A stretch of DNA of 64,000 nucleotides from Roseateles_B flavus (GCF_039872765.1 NZ_JBDPZC010000001.1:372001-436000); one strand, 5' to 3'. Positions 8,473 through 17,451 are shown, numbered from the stretch's first letter. Made by a program: numbers and translations. Notes: generated by a model from the letters alone, not told the origin.

Positions 8473-8967
8473 ATGAGCCCGCGACCCACCGACAGGGCAT
8501 CCGACATCGAAGCCCAAGATCAGCTTACGGAGTTGGACGAGCTCGGCGGTTGGGTGCTTGCCAAAGCCGCGCTCGACGGCTTGGCCGATATGGCCGAGGG
8601 CCGATTGGTTGAGGACGGTGAGCTCGAAAAAGCCCTGGCGGTCGTGCTGCCGCAGCCTCGCTTTAAAGATCGAGTTGCGTGGCGCTGGCGCCAAGCATCG
8701 CATCGGCCTTTCCCGCATGCCCAACCAGCATGCAGGCAGCAACGTCTATTCGTATCGTATTCGTACCGTACCCACGAAGCCATGGCCAAGAACACTGCAC
8801 CGCCACCTCCGTCGCTGCCTGCGTCGGAGAACGCTTCAGGCGAGGCCGAAGGGCAACTCCGCGGACGCAATGTGCAGATGGCCGATCCATCCATCTATTC
8901 CTTTCCGAGGAGAAAGCAGCACGATGGGCTTGCTCCTTCAGAAGATGACCTTGGCAGAGTTTCTTGA
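8473..8967 (+). CDS. Small acidic antitoxin-like protein, probably decayed at the 3' end
   Basis: ATG 8473 follows GAGG at suitable spacing. The first 60 residues (WVLAKAALDGLADMAEGRLVEDGELEKAL) resemble the C-terminal helix region of small RHH or RelB-type antitoxins. After about residue 75 the frame turns Arg/Pro/Ser-rich, crosses a dispersed 20-bp repeat (8753-8772) and overlaps the start of the following Uma2 gene by 44 bases. That suggests the true C-terminus was replaced by sequence brought in with the repeat. Function uncertain. Confidence 0.4.
   Translation: MSPRPTDRASDIEAQDQLTELDELGGWVLAKAALDGLADMAEGRLVEDGELEKALAVVLPQPRFKDRVAWRWRQASHRPFPHAQPACRQQRLFVSYSYRTHEAMAKNTAPPPPSLPASENASGEAEGQLRGRNVQMADPSIYSFPRRKQHDGLAPSEDDLGRVS
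8753..8772 (+). repeat. Dispersed 20-bp repeat, copy 1
   Basis: TATCGTATTCGTACCGTACC. An identical 20-mer lies at 52445-52464, nearly 44 kb away, and a related 16-mer at 9995-10010. All copies sit outside well-supported coding sequence. Confidence 0.7.
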
Positions 8968-9493
8968 CTGGGAATCGTCTCAGCCCCAGCGCTTTGAGTT
9001 TCATCGCGGCAGCGTTCTCCGCCTGGGCGACGTCCCTGCTCGCCACAACCGCGTCACCATGAATCTGGCGATCCGCATCGACAAGCACCTCGATGGCACA
9101 GCCTGCCAAGTCTTTGCCACAGGCATGAAAGTTCAAACAGCTGACTCGATTCTGTACCCCGATGTCTTGGTGACCTGCGGGAAGGCTGTAGCAGGCGACG
9201 AACAACTTGTTCATGACCCGAAGCTCGTGATCGAAATCCGGCCGCCGAACGAGCGGGACGACCGGCACGATAAGTTCAACGCATATCGCTCGCTTGCGTC
9301 GTTGCGGGAGTACGCGCTGATTGACCCGGTCGACCGTCGGGTCGAAATCTTCACGATGGTCGAGACCGGTGCGTGGGCCTATGCGGACCAGACGAGGGAC
9401 GGCGTGCTGACACTGCGCAGCATCGACCTTGCGATGCCGTGGGGTACGGTACTCAAAGGCGTGGCGACTGCCAATGGACACGCGACACCATGA
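8924..9493 (+). CDS. Uma2-family (DUF820) PD-(D/E)XK-fold protein
   Basis: The 189-residue protein follows the Uma2 layout: an N-terminal helix (LAEFLDWESSQPQRFEFHRG), HNRVTMNLA, then the core YPDVLVTC, LVIEI and DKFNAYRSLASLREYALIDP. In this family the PDV aspartate and the E-x of the following strand belong to a restriction-endonuclease-like site; both are present, and the lysine may be that of DKF. ATG 8924 is preceded by GAGGAG about ten bases upstream. The stop overlaps the start of the next gene (ATGA). Biological role of Uma2 proteins is unknown; they are common in islands. Confidence 0.78.
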   Translation: MGLLLQKMTLAEFLDWESSQPQRFEFHRGSVLRLGDVPARHNRVTMNLAIRIDKHLDGTACQVFATGMKVQTADSILYPDVLVTCGKAVAGDEQLVHDPKLVIEIRPPNERDDRHDKFNAYRSLASLREYALIDPVDRRVEIFTMVETGAWAYADQTRDGVLTLRSIDLAMPWGTVLKGVATANGHATP

Positions 9494-9966
9494 CATCGGA
9501 CAAGCCCTTCAGCGAGCTCGTACCTGCTGACTTTCCTCGCCCATGCGGCGGGTCCGTCAGCGGTGTGCAGAACAAGCTCATCGCGCGCAAGATCGACGGC
9601 CGGTTCATCGTCGATGGCATGACCGATGAAGAGCTTTGGACGCGCTACGACACCTGCCGGGACCTGGCCACGAAGCTGACCGAGCATGCGAAGGCGAAGC
9701 GTGACCAGTACGCTGAGTTGAGCCTTCCGGAGCTCCTGCGACGGTTTCGGGCGGGCGTCGTCAAGCGAGGATGGGACCTCGACGCTGAGGAGCTCGACTG
9801 GGTGATGCGGCGCGTTGCGGTTGCGATGGGCGGCGAGCCTGATGATGCGCCGGGACAGCTCACCTGGGATGCCAGTTGGTTCGCGATCAGCCAAGTACCA
9901 ACCGAGGCGCCAGTGGAAACCTTAGTCGACCGGGTCCGTGCCAAGCTTCTGCAGGGAACGCTATAG
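9490..9966 (+). CDS. Hypothetical protein coupled to Uma2 gene
   Basis: The 158-residue protein starts at ATG 9490, overlapping the Uma2 stop by four bases, so the two are translated together. Near the N-terminus, G-S-V-S-G-V-Q-N-K-L-I-A-R-K-I-D-G-R-F resembles the short loop found in HipA-like proteins, but the kinase core is absent and the length is too short. The rest is charged and helical (residues 50-130). I do not recognise a defined family. Confidence 0.5.
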   Translation: MTSDKPFSELVPADFPRPCGGSVSGVQNKLIARKIDGRFIVDGMTDEELWTRYDTCRDLATKLTEHAKAKRDQYAELSLPELLRRFRAGVVKRGWDLDAEELDWVMRRVAVAMGGEPDDAPGQLTWDASWFAISQVPTEAPVETLVDRVRAKLLQGTL

Positions 9967-9994
9967 CCCTTAAGCAAGGGACGGTTCGGTGCTT

Positions 9995-10041
9995 GTATTT
10001 GTACCGTACCCGCGGTCGCACACCAGTGCGGTACGGGTACG
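9995..10041. repeat. Related repeat copy with an imperfect palindrome
   Basis: GTATTTGTACCGTACC at 9995-10010 matches 15 of 16 bases of the dispersed 20-mer. It is followed after 20 bases by GCGGTACGGGTACG, an imperfect inverted partner, so this copy can form a hairpin. It fills most of the gap between two convergent genes and could act as a terminator or be the scar of a small repeat element. Confidence 0.5.
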
Positions 10042-10124
10042 TTATCAAATGCGGCTCGACCGGCAGCTCCGAAAAACACGCAACGCGTACGAAGGAGCTG
10101 CCGTCGGGTGCAGTCCTCCTCGCA

Positions 10125-11147
10125 TCACCAATCGACAAGCGTTGCTTTTGGCTTCGGCCAGTTCTCGCGCAGCATTTCTTGCACAGTCCCTACCCAGGCT
10201 TCGTCCATGGACGCGGTCAGCCCGACGTAGCCATTTCCTTGCACCCACGTCTCCAGCCGAAATGCCAAGCCCTCGACGGCGTTGTTGCCTACGATGTCTG
10301 AGACGTAGGCAATGCCGTCCTTGCTCACACGCAGTTGACGGTGTTGAGAGTCGTCTCGGGAACCCAGAAGCCGAGCGACATTGGCATGCGTTAGCTGAGC
10401 GGAGTCCTTCAGGTCGATCCTGAAGCCCTCACCCCTGGGCAGCACCTCGCCGCGCTGGCGTGCAAAGGCCAGGTCCGCATGGAGGGCAATGCCTGCAATC
10501 ACCCTGGCTAGCCGCCTAAGCATGAGCTCTTCAGACGTATGCAGCGCGTCGTCGCTCGCCACCATAAAGCTGCCGCGGGCGCCCTTGCCGCCGAACTTGT
10601 CATCCCACTCGAGGACATCCGCTGCAGCTAGTTCGTCTCGCGTGAACGCGACACCTGGCCAAGGGTCATAGCTCCTGTCACACAGGCGATACACATCGTC
10701 ATCCCAGCGCGCGCGGTCTTGCACGAAGACGTAGGGCACTCGCCCGCCGATAAGGTTGAGCATCTTGCGGCGCGCATCTCTCTGCACACTGGTCGCAATC
10801 GTCTCGAGTTGCTGCGCCCAACGAATCAACTCAAGGATCGAGTCGTAGAACTTGGAAGGTCTTCCCAAGGAGCGCGGCGGCAGACTCGGTAGCGGCTGTT
10901 CAGCGAGGAACCAGACGGGCGCGATTGCCATCTCCGCCGGCTTGGAAGGCGCCGACTTCCCAGCAGCCGATGCTGCGTTCCAATCGCGGAAACCGCGCTC
11001 GTGCGCTGCGGCCTCGAGTGCCGCCGACCGAGACATCTTGCTGCCAGATGCAGCCGATTGAGCCTGAAGCTCGCCTGCGCGCGCCTTTAGCGCGCTCGCC
11101 AAATCATTGCCTTTGGGAGATTTATCGTAAGCAGCCAGCGAACACAT
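10125..11147 (-). CDS. Hypothetical protein, 5' end altered by IS66
   Basis: The open frame begins inside the IS66 terminal repeat: the ATG at 11147 belongs to the inverted repeat, and host codons start after residue 8. The early segment SRSAALEAAAHERGFRDWNAASA is the short helical motif seen at the N-terminus of several glyoxalase-superfamily and related proteins. The remaining 280 residues are not recognised. Little N-terminal sequence seems to be missing, but the native start codon and promoter were removed or displaced by the insertion. If expressed, it must use a start in the IS end or a nearby TTG codon. Confidence 0.5.
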   Translation of the reverse strand: MCSLAAYDKSPKGNDLASALKARAGELQAQSAASGSKMSRSAALEAAAHERGFRDWNAASAAGKSAPSKPAEMAIAPVWFLAEQPLPSLPPRSLGRPSKFYDSILELIRWAQQLETIATSVQRDARRKMLNLIGGRVPYVFVQDRARWDDDVYRLCDRSYDPWPGVAFTRDELAAADVLEWDDKFGGKGARGSFMVASDDALHTSEELMLRRLARVIAGIALHADLAFARQRGEVLPRGEGFRIDLKDSAQLTHANVARLLGSRDDSQHRQLRVSKDGIAYVSDIVGNNAVEGLAFRLETWVQGNGYVGLTASMDEAWVGTVQEMLRENWPKPKATLVDW

Positions 11148-11170
11148 GTTGACAGAAGCAGAGCGCTCAG

Positions 11171-12739
11171 TCAGATAGCCGGGACCCATTGGTGCGGCAG
11201 CAATTCTCCGATGTCGCAGGCGCGTTGTGTCGGCAGCCGTTGCAGGACGTCCTTGAGGTAGGCGTACGGGTCATGCCCGTTGAGCTTGGCTGACTGGATC
11301 AGGCTCATGATGGCCGCGGCACGCTGCCCGGCCAGCAGCGTGCCGGCGAACAACCAGTTCTTGCGTCCTGTGGCCCAGGGACGGACTTGCTGTTCGTCGT
11401 GGTTGTTGTCAATGGGCAGCGCCGGGTCGTCGAGGTAGCGCGTGAGCGCAGCCCAGCGCTTGAGGCTGTAGTCGATAGCCTTGGCCGTGGCGGTGCCGTC
11501 CGTGATCTTGCCGCGCTGCGCCAGTAGCCAGTCGTGCAGCGCCTTGGCGATGGGCGCTGCGCGTGTTCGTCGCTCGTGCAGCCGCTGCGGCGCACTGAGC
11601 AGCTTCACCTCGCGCTCGATCCCGTACAGCTGGCCGATGAGGTCGATGGCCGCCGCCGCGATGGCGCTCTTGTTGGCCTCGTGCAGCTCGACGAACTTGC
11701 GCCGCGCATGGGCCATGCAGCCGGCCTCCGTCACGCCCAGTGCGAAGCTGGCCTTGTAGCCGGTGTAGTCGTCGCACACGAGACTGCCACGCCAGTCGCC
11801 CAAGAAGGCCCGAGCGTGTTCACCAGCCCTGGACTCGGTGAAGTCGTAGACGACGGCGCGCAAGGGCTCGAACGCGCCCGCGGCATAGGCCCACAGGTAG
11901 GCGCGATGCGTCTTGCCGCTGCCAGGAGACAGCATGGCCACCGGCGTCTCGTCGGCATGCACGACCGGGCAGGCCAGGATGTGAGCCTTCAGCGCATCGA
12001 CCAGCGGCTGCAGGCGCAGGCCGCAGATGCCGATCCAGGCGCCCAGCGTCGAGCGGGGGAGCGCGACACCGGCGCGGCCGAAGATGGCTTCCTGCCGGTA
12101 GAGCGGCAGGTGGTCGGCGTACTTGGCGACCAGCACCTGCGCCAGCAGCCCGGAGGTGGGGATGCCCTTGTCGATGATCTGCGCCGGCACCGGCGCCTGG
12201 GTCAGCGTGCGGCACTGCGCGCAGGCCCACTTGCCACGGATGTGACGCTCGACGGTGAACACGCCTGGCGAGTAGTCCAGCTTCTCGCTGACGTCCTGGC
12301 CGATGCGCTGGAGCGCACAGCCGCAGGCGCAGGTGGTGTTCTCAGGTTCGTGGTGGCGCTCGATGCGCGGCAGCTTCGCCGGCAAGGCTGCGCGCTTGGG
12401 CCGTTCGCCAGGTGTTGCTGGCGGCTTCTTTTTGCCCAGCAGTTCCTGCAGCTGTGCCTCGGCCGCCGCAATGTCGGCGTCCAGGGCCTCGTCGAACAGC
12501 GCGCGTTGCTCGGCATCGAGCTGCTCGCTCTTCTTGCCGAACTTCAGGCGACGCAGCTGGGCGATCTCGAACGAGAGCTTCTCCAGCTTCGCGTCGCGCC
12601 GGTCGATCTCCTGACGGTCATGCTCGATGCGACGAAGCAGCTTGGCGCCGAGTTCACCAAGGCCCGCCGCTTGCATCGCGGCGAGTTCCTTGGCGGAGAT
12701 GGGCGGGTCTGCGAGCATTGGGACCAGTGTGCGCAGCAT
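11171..12739 (-). CDS. tnpC: IS66-family transposase TnpC
   Basis: This is the 522-residue DDE transposase of the IS66 element. It shows an N-terminal coiled coil (residues 35-75), a zinc-finger-like block with paired cysteines (TCACGCALQ, about 140-150, and CAQC), the IS66 core with HADETPV and CDDYTGYK, and the C-terminal block IMSLIQSAKLNGHDPYAYL. Length and all blocks are as usual, so it is probably active. It catalyses strand transfer together with TnpA and TnpB. Confidence 0.95.
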   Translation of the reverse strand: MLRTLVPMLADPPISAKELAAMQAAGLGELGAKLLRRIEHDRQEIDRRDAKLEKLSFEIAQLRRLKFGKKSEQLDAEQRALFDEALDADIAAAEAQLQELLGKKKPPATPGERPKRAALPAKLPRIERHHEPENTTCACGCALQRIGQDVSEKLDYSPGVFTVERHIRGKWACAQCRTLTQAPVPAQIIDKGIPTSGLLAQVLVAKYADHLPLYRQEAIFGRAGVALPRSTLGAWIGICGLRLQPLVDALKAHILACPVVHADETPVAMLSPGSGKTHRAYLWAYAAGAFEPLRAVVYDFTESRAGEHARAFLGDWRGSLVCDDYTGYKASFALGVTEAGCMAHARRKFVELHEANKSAIAAAAIDLIGQLYGIEREVKLLSAPQRLHERRTRAAPIAKALHDWLLAQRGKITDGTATAKAIDYSLKRWAALTRYLDDPALPIDNNHDEQQVRPWATGRKNWLFAGTLLAGQRAAAIMSLIQSAKLNGHDPYAYLKDVLQRLPTQRACDIGELLPHQWVPAI

Positions 12740-12781
12740 CAGGCGCGCTGACCATCGGCGCTCGCACCGATTGCCTTGGCC

Positions 12782-13117
12782 TCAGGTCAGGCCGATCACG
12801 CCAGCCTCACCGATGCGCTGCCAGGGCAGGCCCAGCACCAGGGCGTCAAGCTGCTCGCGGGTCAGGGACTGCGGCGCACCGCAGCCGCCGCCGGGCCAGA
12901 TAAAGCGCCCCTGGTGCAGCCGCCGCGCCGCCAGCCAGATGCCGATGCCGTCATGCACCAGCACCTTCAGCCGCGTGGAGCGCTTGTTGGCGAAGACGTA
13001 GGCGTGGTGTGGGCGGGCCGAGCCGAAGAACTGCACCACCCGCGCCAGTGTCGTATCGGTGCCGGCGCGCATGTCCAGCGGCTGGGTGCACAGCCAGACC
13101 GCGTCCACACGAATCAT
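12782..13117 (-). CDS. tnpB: IS66-family accessory protein TnpB
   Basis: The 111-residue protein carries the TnpB (Orf2) signature: DMRAGTDTTLARVV near the start, HHAYVFANKRSTRLKVLVHDGIGIWLAARRL in the middle. It is needed for IS66 transposition, but its biochemical role is not known. Its start overlaps the tnpA stop by four bases (ATGA). Confidence 0.93.
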   Translation of the reverse strand: MIRVDAVWLCTQPLDMRAGTDTTLARVVQFFGSARPHHAYVFANKRSTRLKVLVHDGIGIWLAARRLHQGRFIWPGGGCGAPQSLTREQLDALVLGLPWQRIGEAGVIGLT

Positions 13118-13500
13118 CGAAGCCAGTCCCTCAGCCAGGCGGCGCAGTCCCGGGCTGCCGCGGCAGGCCAGACCAGCTTGATGACGGTGCCAGCGCGCTG
13201 CAGCTCGATGCGAATCTCGCCGTCTACCGTCGGCGCTGGCAATGCCAGCGGGATGAAGGTCGGCGGCGGCATCGGCGGCGGCTCGGGATCAGCGGGCGCG
13301 CTCACCGGCGGCGCGACGATCTTGTGCTCGGCGTCGATGACCCACTTGCGCAGCATGTTGGCGTTCAGACTGTGCGCCAGCGCCACGGCCGCGATGGACA
13401 CACCGGGCTTGAGGCATTCCTCGATGACCGCCGCCTTGAACTCCGCCGTGTGCCGCCGCCGACGGCGCCGGCCCATCAGATCGACCCCATAAGTGTTCAC
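13114..13500 (-). CDS. tnpA: IS66-family accessory protein TnpA
   Basis: The 128-residue protein has an N-terminal Arg-rich stretch and a helix-turn-helix of the IS66 Orf1/IS3 OrfA type (HTAEFKAAVIEECLKPGVSIAAVALAHSLNANMLRKWV, residues about 16-50), then a Pro-rich linker. It binds DNA in the transposition complex. First gene of the IS operon. Confidence 0.9.
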   Translation of the reverse strand: MNTYGVDLMGRRRRRRHTAEFKAAVIEECLKPGVSIAAVALAHSLNANMLRKWVIDAEHKIVAPPVSAPADPEPPPMPPPTFIPLALPAPTVDGEIRIELQRAGTVIKLVWPAAAARDCAAWLRDWLR

Positions 13501-13629
13501 GTGTCCGCCTCCTTTTACGCGGACACATGTTCACTACCAGGGCGCCTTCAGATCAACATGTGTTCCCTGGCTGCTTACCATTATAGGAAGCCATACTCCA
13601 ACGCAAATGAATTGCAACAGGGAAACGCT

Positions 13630-14694
13630 ATGTCGATGAAGGATTTGTGGTCGAAGTTCTTCCGGGGTGACTCGACACCGAAACTCGCGCCCGACGCACC
13701 CCGCCCTGCACCCACGGCGCCAACTCGGGCTATCGTGGCTCCAACGCCTTCCAGGCAGCGAGCATCGGCACTCCGCGACTCTCAGCTATCGCACGGCGTG
13801 CTGTCCGTCGACTCGCTGCGCTTCATCGGCCAGGCCTCGCAATCGCCGAACAAACGCTGGGTCGTGGGAAGCACGGACCGCTTACCAGGCATGAACTCCC
13901 GGCTGGACCATCGCGACGGCTCGGTGGTGCTGCTCGACTACCAGGCAGACGAAGTAGTGCTGCGGATTGCGGACCTATACCGCCCGATGGAATCGGACGT
14001 TGCCGATACAGGAGCATTCGTGGTCTGCGACGCTAACTTCGGCAACCGACTGAGCTCAGAAGTCCTGGGGTTTGACGCGACGCAGCAGAAGGTACTCCAT
14101 AGAAGCTACTCAGCCAACGTCTACAACCTCGCCATTTCCAAGTGTGGTCGCTACGCGGTCGTGCAGACTGCTAACGCTCCGGGCGCCGACGGGAACATCT
14201 TGGAGCTATTCGACCTGCAGGCCGGCACGAACCTCTTCTCGAAAACGCCTTCGACTGGTTGGGCCGACGACTATGTGTTCACAGTGGGTGAGGACGGCGG
14301 GTTGAAGAAGCTGTCCGTCGTCCACAAGGAAACTGGGCGCTTCAACTACTCGCCTGCCGGGGACTTCCTTGACCAAGCCAAGTATCGCAAGGCGCGGCTC
14401 TTCAAGGGCTCGCCCGAGTCACGCATCTATGGGGCCAAGAATGAGCTGAAGGCAGACCCGACGAACCGCGAGCTCGCTGAGGAACTGCTAGCTTCACTCG
14501 ATGCGGCACTGAAAGAGCTGGATCGGTCGCGCGTCGACTACCTGTCTACGGGGCTTCGAACTAAGGGTGAAGCCTTGGAGATTTTGGGGCGCACAGCGGA
14601 GGCCGTGGCAGCGTACGAGCAGGCGCTCGCGGCAAATCCGAAGGCAGGTGTGGCGACGAGGGTAGCGAAGCTGAAGAAACTGGGGGCGGGATAA
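13630..14694 (+). CDS. Hypothetical protein with beta-propeller-like and TPR-like parts
   Basis: I start it at ATG 13630 behind AGGGA; the much longer open frame upstream runs through IS66 and is not real. Of its 354 residues, 55-240 are repeating beta-strand sequence with WD/propeller-like turns (SPNKRWVVGSTD, SKCGRYAVVQT), and 295-345 form a TPR-like helical pair (KGEALEILGRTAEAVAAYEQALAANP). Residues 1-50 are Pro/Ala-rich linker. It is divergent from the gene on the other side of IS66. Function unknown. Confidence 0.6.
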   Translation: MSMKDLWSKFFRGDSTPKLAPDAPRPAPTAPTRAIVAPTPSRQRASALRDSQLSHGVLSVDSLRFIGQASQSPNKRWVVGSTDRLPGMNSRLDHRDGSVVLLDYQADEVVLRIADLYRPMESDVADTGAFVVCDANFGNRLSSEVLGFDATQQKVLHRSYSANVYNLAISKCGRYAVVQTANAPGADGNILELFDLQAGTNLFSKTPSTGWADDYVFTVGEDGGLKKLSVVHKETGRFNYSPAGDFLDQAKYRKARLFKGSPESRIYGAKNELKADPTNRELAEELLASLDAALKELDRSRVDYLSTGLRTKGEALEILGRTAEAVAAYEQALAANPKAGVATRVAKLKKLGAG

Positions 14695-14762
14695 GCGTAC
14701 TGCTGGAGCACCGGCGGGGCGCGCCGCTTGCGAACGCCTGTCAACGCGAGCTCGCAAGGTCT

Positions 14763-14954
14763 TTGCGCCACCTAACACACGGCAACGCAAAAATGCGCAT
14801 AGATGCGTATTCACGCAAGTGGTGCATTGACTTCCAGATTAGCAAGGAAGCGGTCGAACTCGCCACGCTGGAATGGGTCTCGAGGTTCAACCATCACCGG
14901 CTGCTGGAGTCCCATTGCCGCCAAGTGAAGTTCACTCGTCCGTACTCGGCCTAG
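14763..14954 (+). pseudogene. IS3-family transposase remnant
   Basis: The segment at about 14845-14915 encodes EAVELATLEWVSRFNHHRLLES, the C-terminal end of IS3-family OrfB transposases, on the plus strand. Downstream, the expected proline-rich block appears only in another frame, so a frameshift broke it. Upstream sequence is not transposase. A decayed fragment, tail-to-tail with the CoiA-like gene. Confidence 0.75.
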
Positions 14955-16989
14955 AGAACCAGACACGCGCCGCCTCCGGGTTCGCGCGCTTCCACGCCTC
15001 CAGGTCTCTCCCCCTAAGGAACGAATCGCCCGGCTTCGTATCCAGCAGTCTTTCCCCCGCTCGATCCGAACGTGGCTGGCTCTCGAGGAACCTGGCGCGC
15101 CCTCGTTCTGGTATTGCAGGCCGTACAAATACCTCACGCTCCTTGTCCCAGCGCACGCCCATACCTGGAGTGAGCTTGCCAAACGGCTTGGCCAGTCCGG
15201 CCGCCATCTCCGGAAACAGCAGCGAGAGCAATCGGTCAAAAGCCGGGTCGCGCATGTAGGTGGTCTCGTCGGCCAGAATGCTGTTGCGCACCTCGGATAC
15301 CCAGCCATCGAACCACTCCTGTTGCTCGGTATTGAACTGCGGTGGGTACGCCCTGGCGGCGATGAAATAGATGGACAACGCCGACAGCTGAGGCCCTGTC
15401 GTCTGCCGAATGGCGTTCAACACACCCATGAGGTTGTCGCTGCGATAGCCGACCGGCCGCCCAAGCTTGATCGACATCACCCGACTCAGGATGCTGCCCG
15501 TTCCTACGAGGTTCTCGTCACCAGCCTCTGGATAGCCGCGTATGGCCAGTTTGTCCGCGGCGTCGGCAACGAGCTCACGAGCAGAACGCGCTGCCTCTCG
15601 GTCGCCACGGGCAGCGTCGAACATACAGGTCACTGCGTCCAGGTACTCGGACGCAATGTCCGATAACGGCGTCGACAAGACCTGTGCCCGTCGGTCAGAG
15701 ACCCACTTGGCGTGGGCATCCAACGCGGCCCTTTCATCTTCCACCTGCTTGACCAGCCGGGCCAGTAACGCCGAGCGTTGCCACTCCAGGTCCGGATTGA
15801 AGAGCCAGCGTTTCGTCGCAACTTCATCGACTACCAGGCGCTTCAGTTCGTCCCGATTCACTCGACCACCAGCCAGGCTCAGGTCAATTTCCAGCGTCGC
15901 CTCGCCCGTCGCCTGAATCCGGTCAAGTCGCTCCTCGTCGATCTGGTTAGTGACCCTCACCTCGATGAGCAAAGGTAGATGCCGCGCGTGCCCATCTGCC
16001 CCGAAGGATTCGCATGTGATGTCCGGAACCAAACCTCCGTTCCGCATCTCCGAGCGTACGCTGGCCAAGCGAAGTTGTTCTTCTTCCTCGACCCATCGCC
16101 CGTGAATCGTCTGGCCGTCGATCCCCGGAACTTCGACATCAATAGTCACCTCGGGGATGGTGAGTCGCTCGGTCTCCTCGAGGATTCGCTTGACTTCGTA
16201 GTGCAGCACGGTCTCCCGGCGGAGTATTGGGTCGAGCCCTTCCGGCAGGACCAGCCCATTCGGGACGTCGTCAAAGTAAAAGCGCGCCCGATCACGGGCC
16301 GCGACCTCTGCCCGCCTCTGCAGCTCTGGGTCATCCCAATGGGAGGCCCAGCACATCTCGATAGGCTGCAGGCGTGCTCGGCGCCGAAGTTCATCCGGCG
16401 TAAGGGCCGCGAGCTCCGGGTCGCTGATGGCCAAGTAGATGGTGGGGGCGAGCACGCCATCTGGGCTTTCATGGCCCTGCATGCCGGGCGTTCCGGTCAG
16501 GTCAACTCGCAACTGGCGGCCATCGTCGAGCGTGACGACAGCGGTTGCCCGGTCGCGATAGTCGATCTGGCTGATATGAATCCGAACGGGCGGCAGTTCG
16601 ACCCACGCCTCATGAAACTCGCCACTTAGGCCCGCGACCCGGGCCGACATCCTCCGCCGGGGAAGGTCGAGCCAGCCCTCTTCGTGAAGCTGGCGCAGCG
16701 CTGCGGCGCGGGCGGCCAGCACCAAGCATTCGTCTCGATGGGCACCGTCTGGGTGGCGAAAATGTGGCCGCCGCACAAACTCGGCTTTGGCGGCGTTGAC
16801 CGCTACCAGAGGCTTGCCACAGCTCGGACACTCGCAGCCGCACTTGCTACCGCGGTGGTCGGCATCGAGCTCAAGGATGTAACGGGGCTCTCCGGTCGAT
16901 GAGTCGCGCGCCCACGCCATCACCAAATCAGCCAGTGCCTGGCGCGCGTCAGGTGCATCGGTAACGACGAGATTGGCTGGGCCACTCAT
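14932..16989 (-). CDS. Large CoiA-like predicted nuclease
   Basis: The start is set at ATG 16989, which places a CoiA-type N-terminus at the right distance. Residues 50-57 and 88 hold cysteines with an R-R-P-H-F-R-H-P segment at 73-80, a zinc-binding block typical of CoiA-like proteins. Around residues 320-370 the pattern VPDITCESFG, LLIEVRVTNQIDEERLDRIQ and LEIDLS matches the restriction-endonuclease-like core of that family (Asp, then Glu on the next strand). At 685 residues it is about twice the length of CoiA; the C-terminal 300 residues are not recognised. CoiA acts in competence in Gram-positives, while relatives in islands are unexplored. Confidence 0.6.
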   Translation of the reverse strand: MSGPANLVVTDAPDARQALADLVMAWARDSSTGEPRYILELDADHRGSKCGCECPSCGKPLVAVNAAKAEFVRRPHFRHPDGAHRDECLVLAARAAALRQLHEEGWLDLPRRRMSARVAGLSGEFHEAWVELPPVRIHISQIDYRDRATAVVTLDDGRQLRVDLTGTPGMQGHESPDGVLAPTIYLAISDPELAALTPDELRRRARLQPIEMCWASHWDDPELQRRAEVAARDRARFYFDDVPNGLVLPEGLDPILRRETVLHYEVKRILEETERLTIPEVTIDVEVPGIDGQTIHGRWVEEEEQLRLASVRSEMRNGGLVPDITCESFGADGHARHLPLLIEVRVTNQIDEERLDRIQATGEATLEIDLSLAGGRVNRDELKRLVVDEVATKRWLFNPDLEWQRSALLARLVKQVEDERAALDAHAKWVSDRRAQVLSTPLSDIASEYLDAVTCMFDAARGDREAARSARELVADAADKLAIRGYPEAGDENLVGTGSILSRVMSIKLGRPVGYRSDNLMGVLNAIRQTTGPQLSALSIYFIAARAYPPQFNTEQQEWFDGWVSEVRNSILADETTYMRDPAFDRLLSLLFPEMAAGLAKPFGKLTPGMGVRWDKEREVFVRPAIPERGRARFLESQPRSDRAGERLLDTKPGDSFLRGRDLEAWKRANPEAARVWFSRPSTDE

Positions 16990-17451
16990 GTGAAGCAGTT
17001 TCGCACGCGGCCAAGTGGCGGGCACTGATTGGGGCTCACTGCCGTACCCGTTGCAAATGAACATATCGCGCGTCGCGACCAGATACCACCGGCGGCTCAG
17101 CAGCGGTTGCTGACCGTCGAGCGTCTAGGTAGCAAACACGCTGTTGGCCAGGTGCCCGGCATCGGAAGCTAGCCGGGCCCAAGGGCATTGCGTTCGCTCG
17201 CGACGGCTCGGCGCGCCGCTGGGATTGGGAAAGCGCACATTGTTGCCGCCTTGGTTGCACTAACGAGTTCATGGTTGCCACCGGCACTGAATTGCTGTCA
17301 AAATTCGAGCAGGCGATGACTCGCCCGGGCTTCCGGCCCAAGTTTTGAGCGACTTAAATCGGACTCCCCAAGATTCAGCACGAACACGTCGCATGGTGTC
17401 ACTCGCGGCGGACGTTAAACGCTCTTCGTTCGCTGCAGCAATAGGACAACC
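16990..17451. other. Intergenic region without a recognisable gene
   Basis: About 460 bases between the divergent CoiA-like gene and a hypothetical gene. No frame longer than about 25 codons with a ribosome site stands out, and I see no RNA gene or clear repeat. It presumably holds promoters for both flanking genes. Confidence 0.4.

Larger units (their letters stand above)
11127..13578 (-). mobile_element. IS66-family insertion sequence, complete (tnpA-tnpB-tnpC)
   Basis: The element is 2,452 bp and is bounded by GTAAGCAGCCAGCGAACACATG at 11127 and the inverted GTAAGCAGCCAGGGAACACATG ending at 13578; the arms match over about 27 bases with one mismatch. All three genes of the IS66 family are intact. 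The 8-bp flanks differ (GATTTATC left, CATTATAG right), so no target duplication remains. It lies between the 5' ends of two divergent genes. Confidence 0.93.

Noticed and set aside
8753..10041. Integron attC sites
   Set aside because: The repeats do not show the core-site pattern ending GTTRRRY and no integron integrase is present.
13009..13629. 5' extension of the gene at 13630
   Set aside because: The extension runs antisense through IS66 tnpA and the terminal repeat; the ribosome site at 13618 fits the later start.
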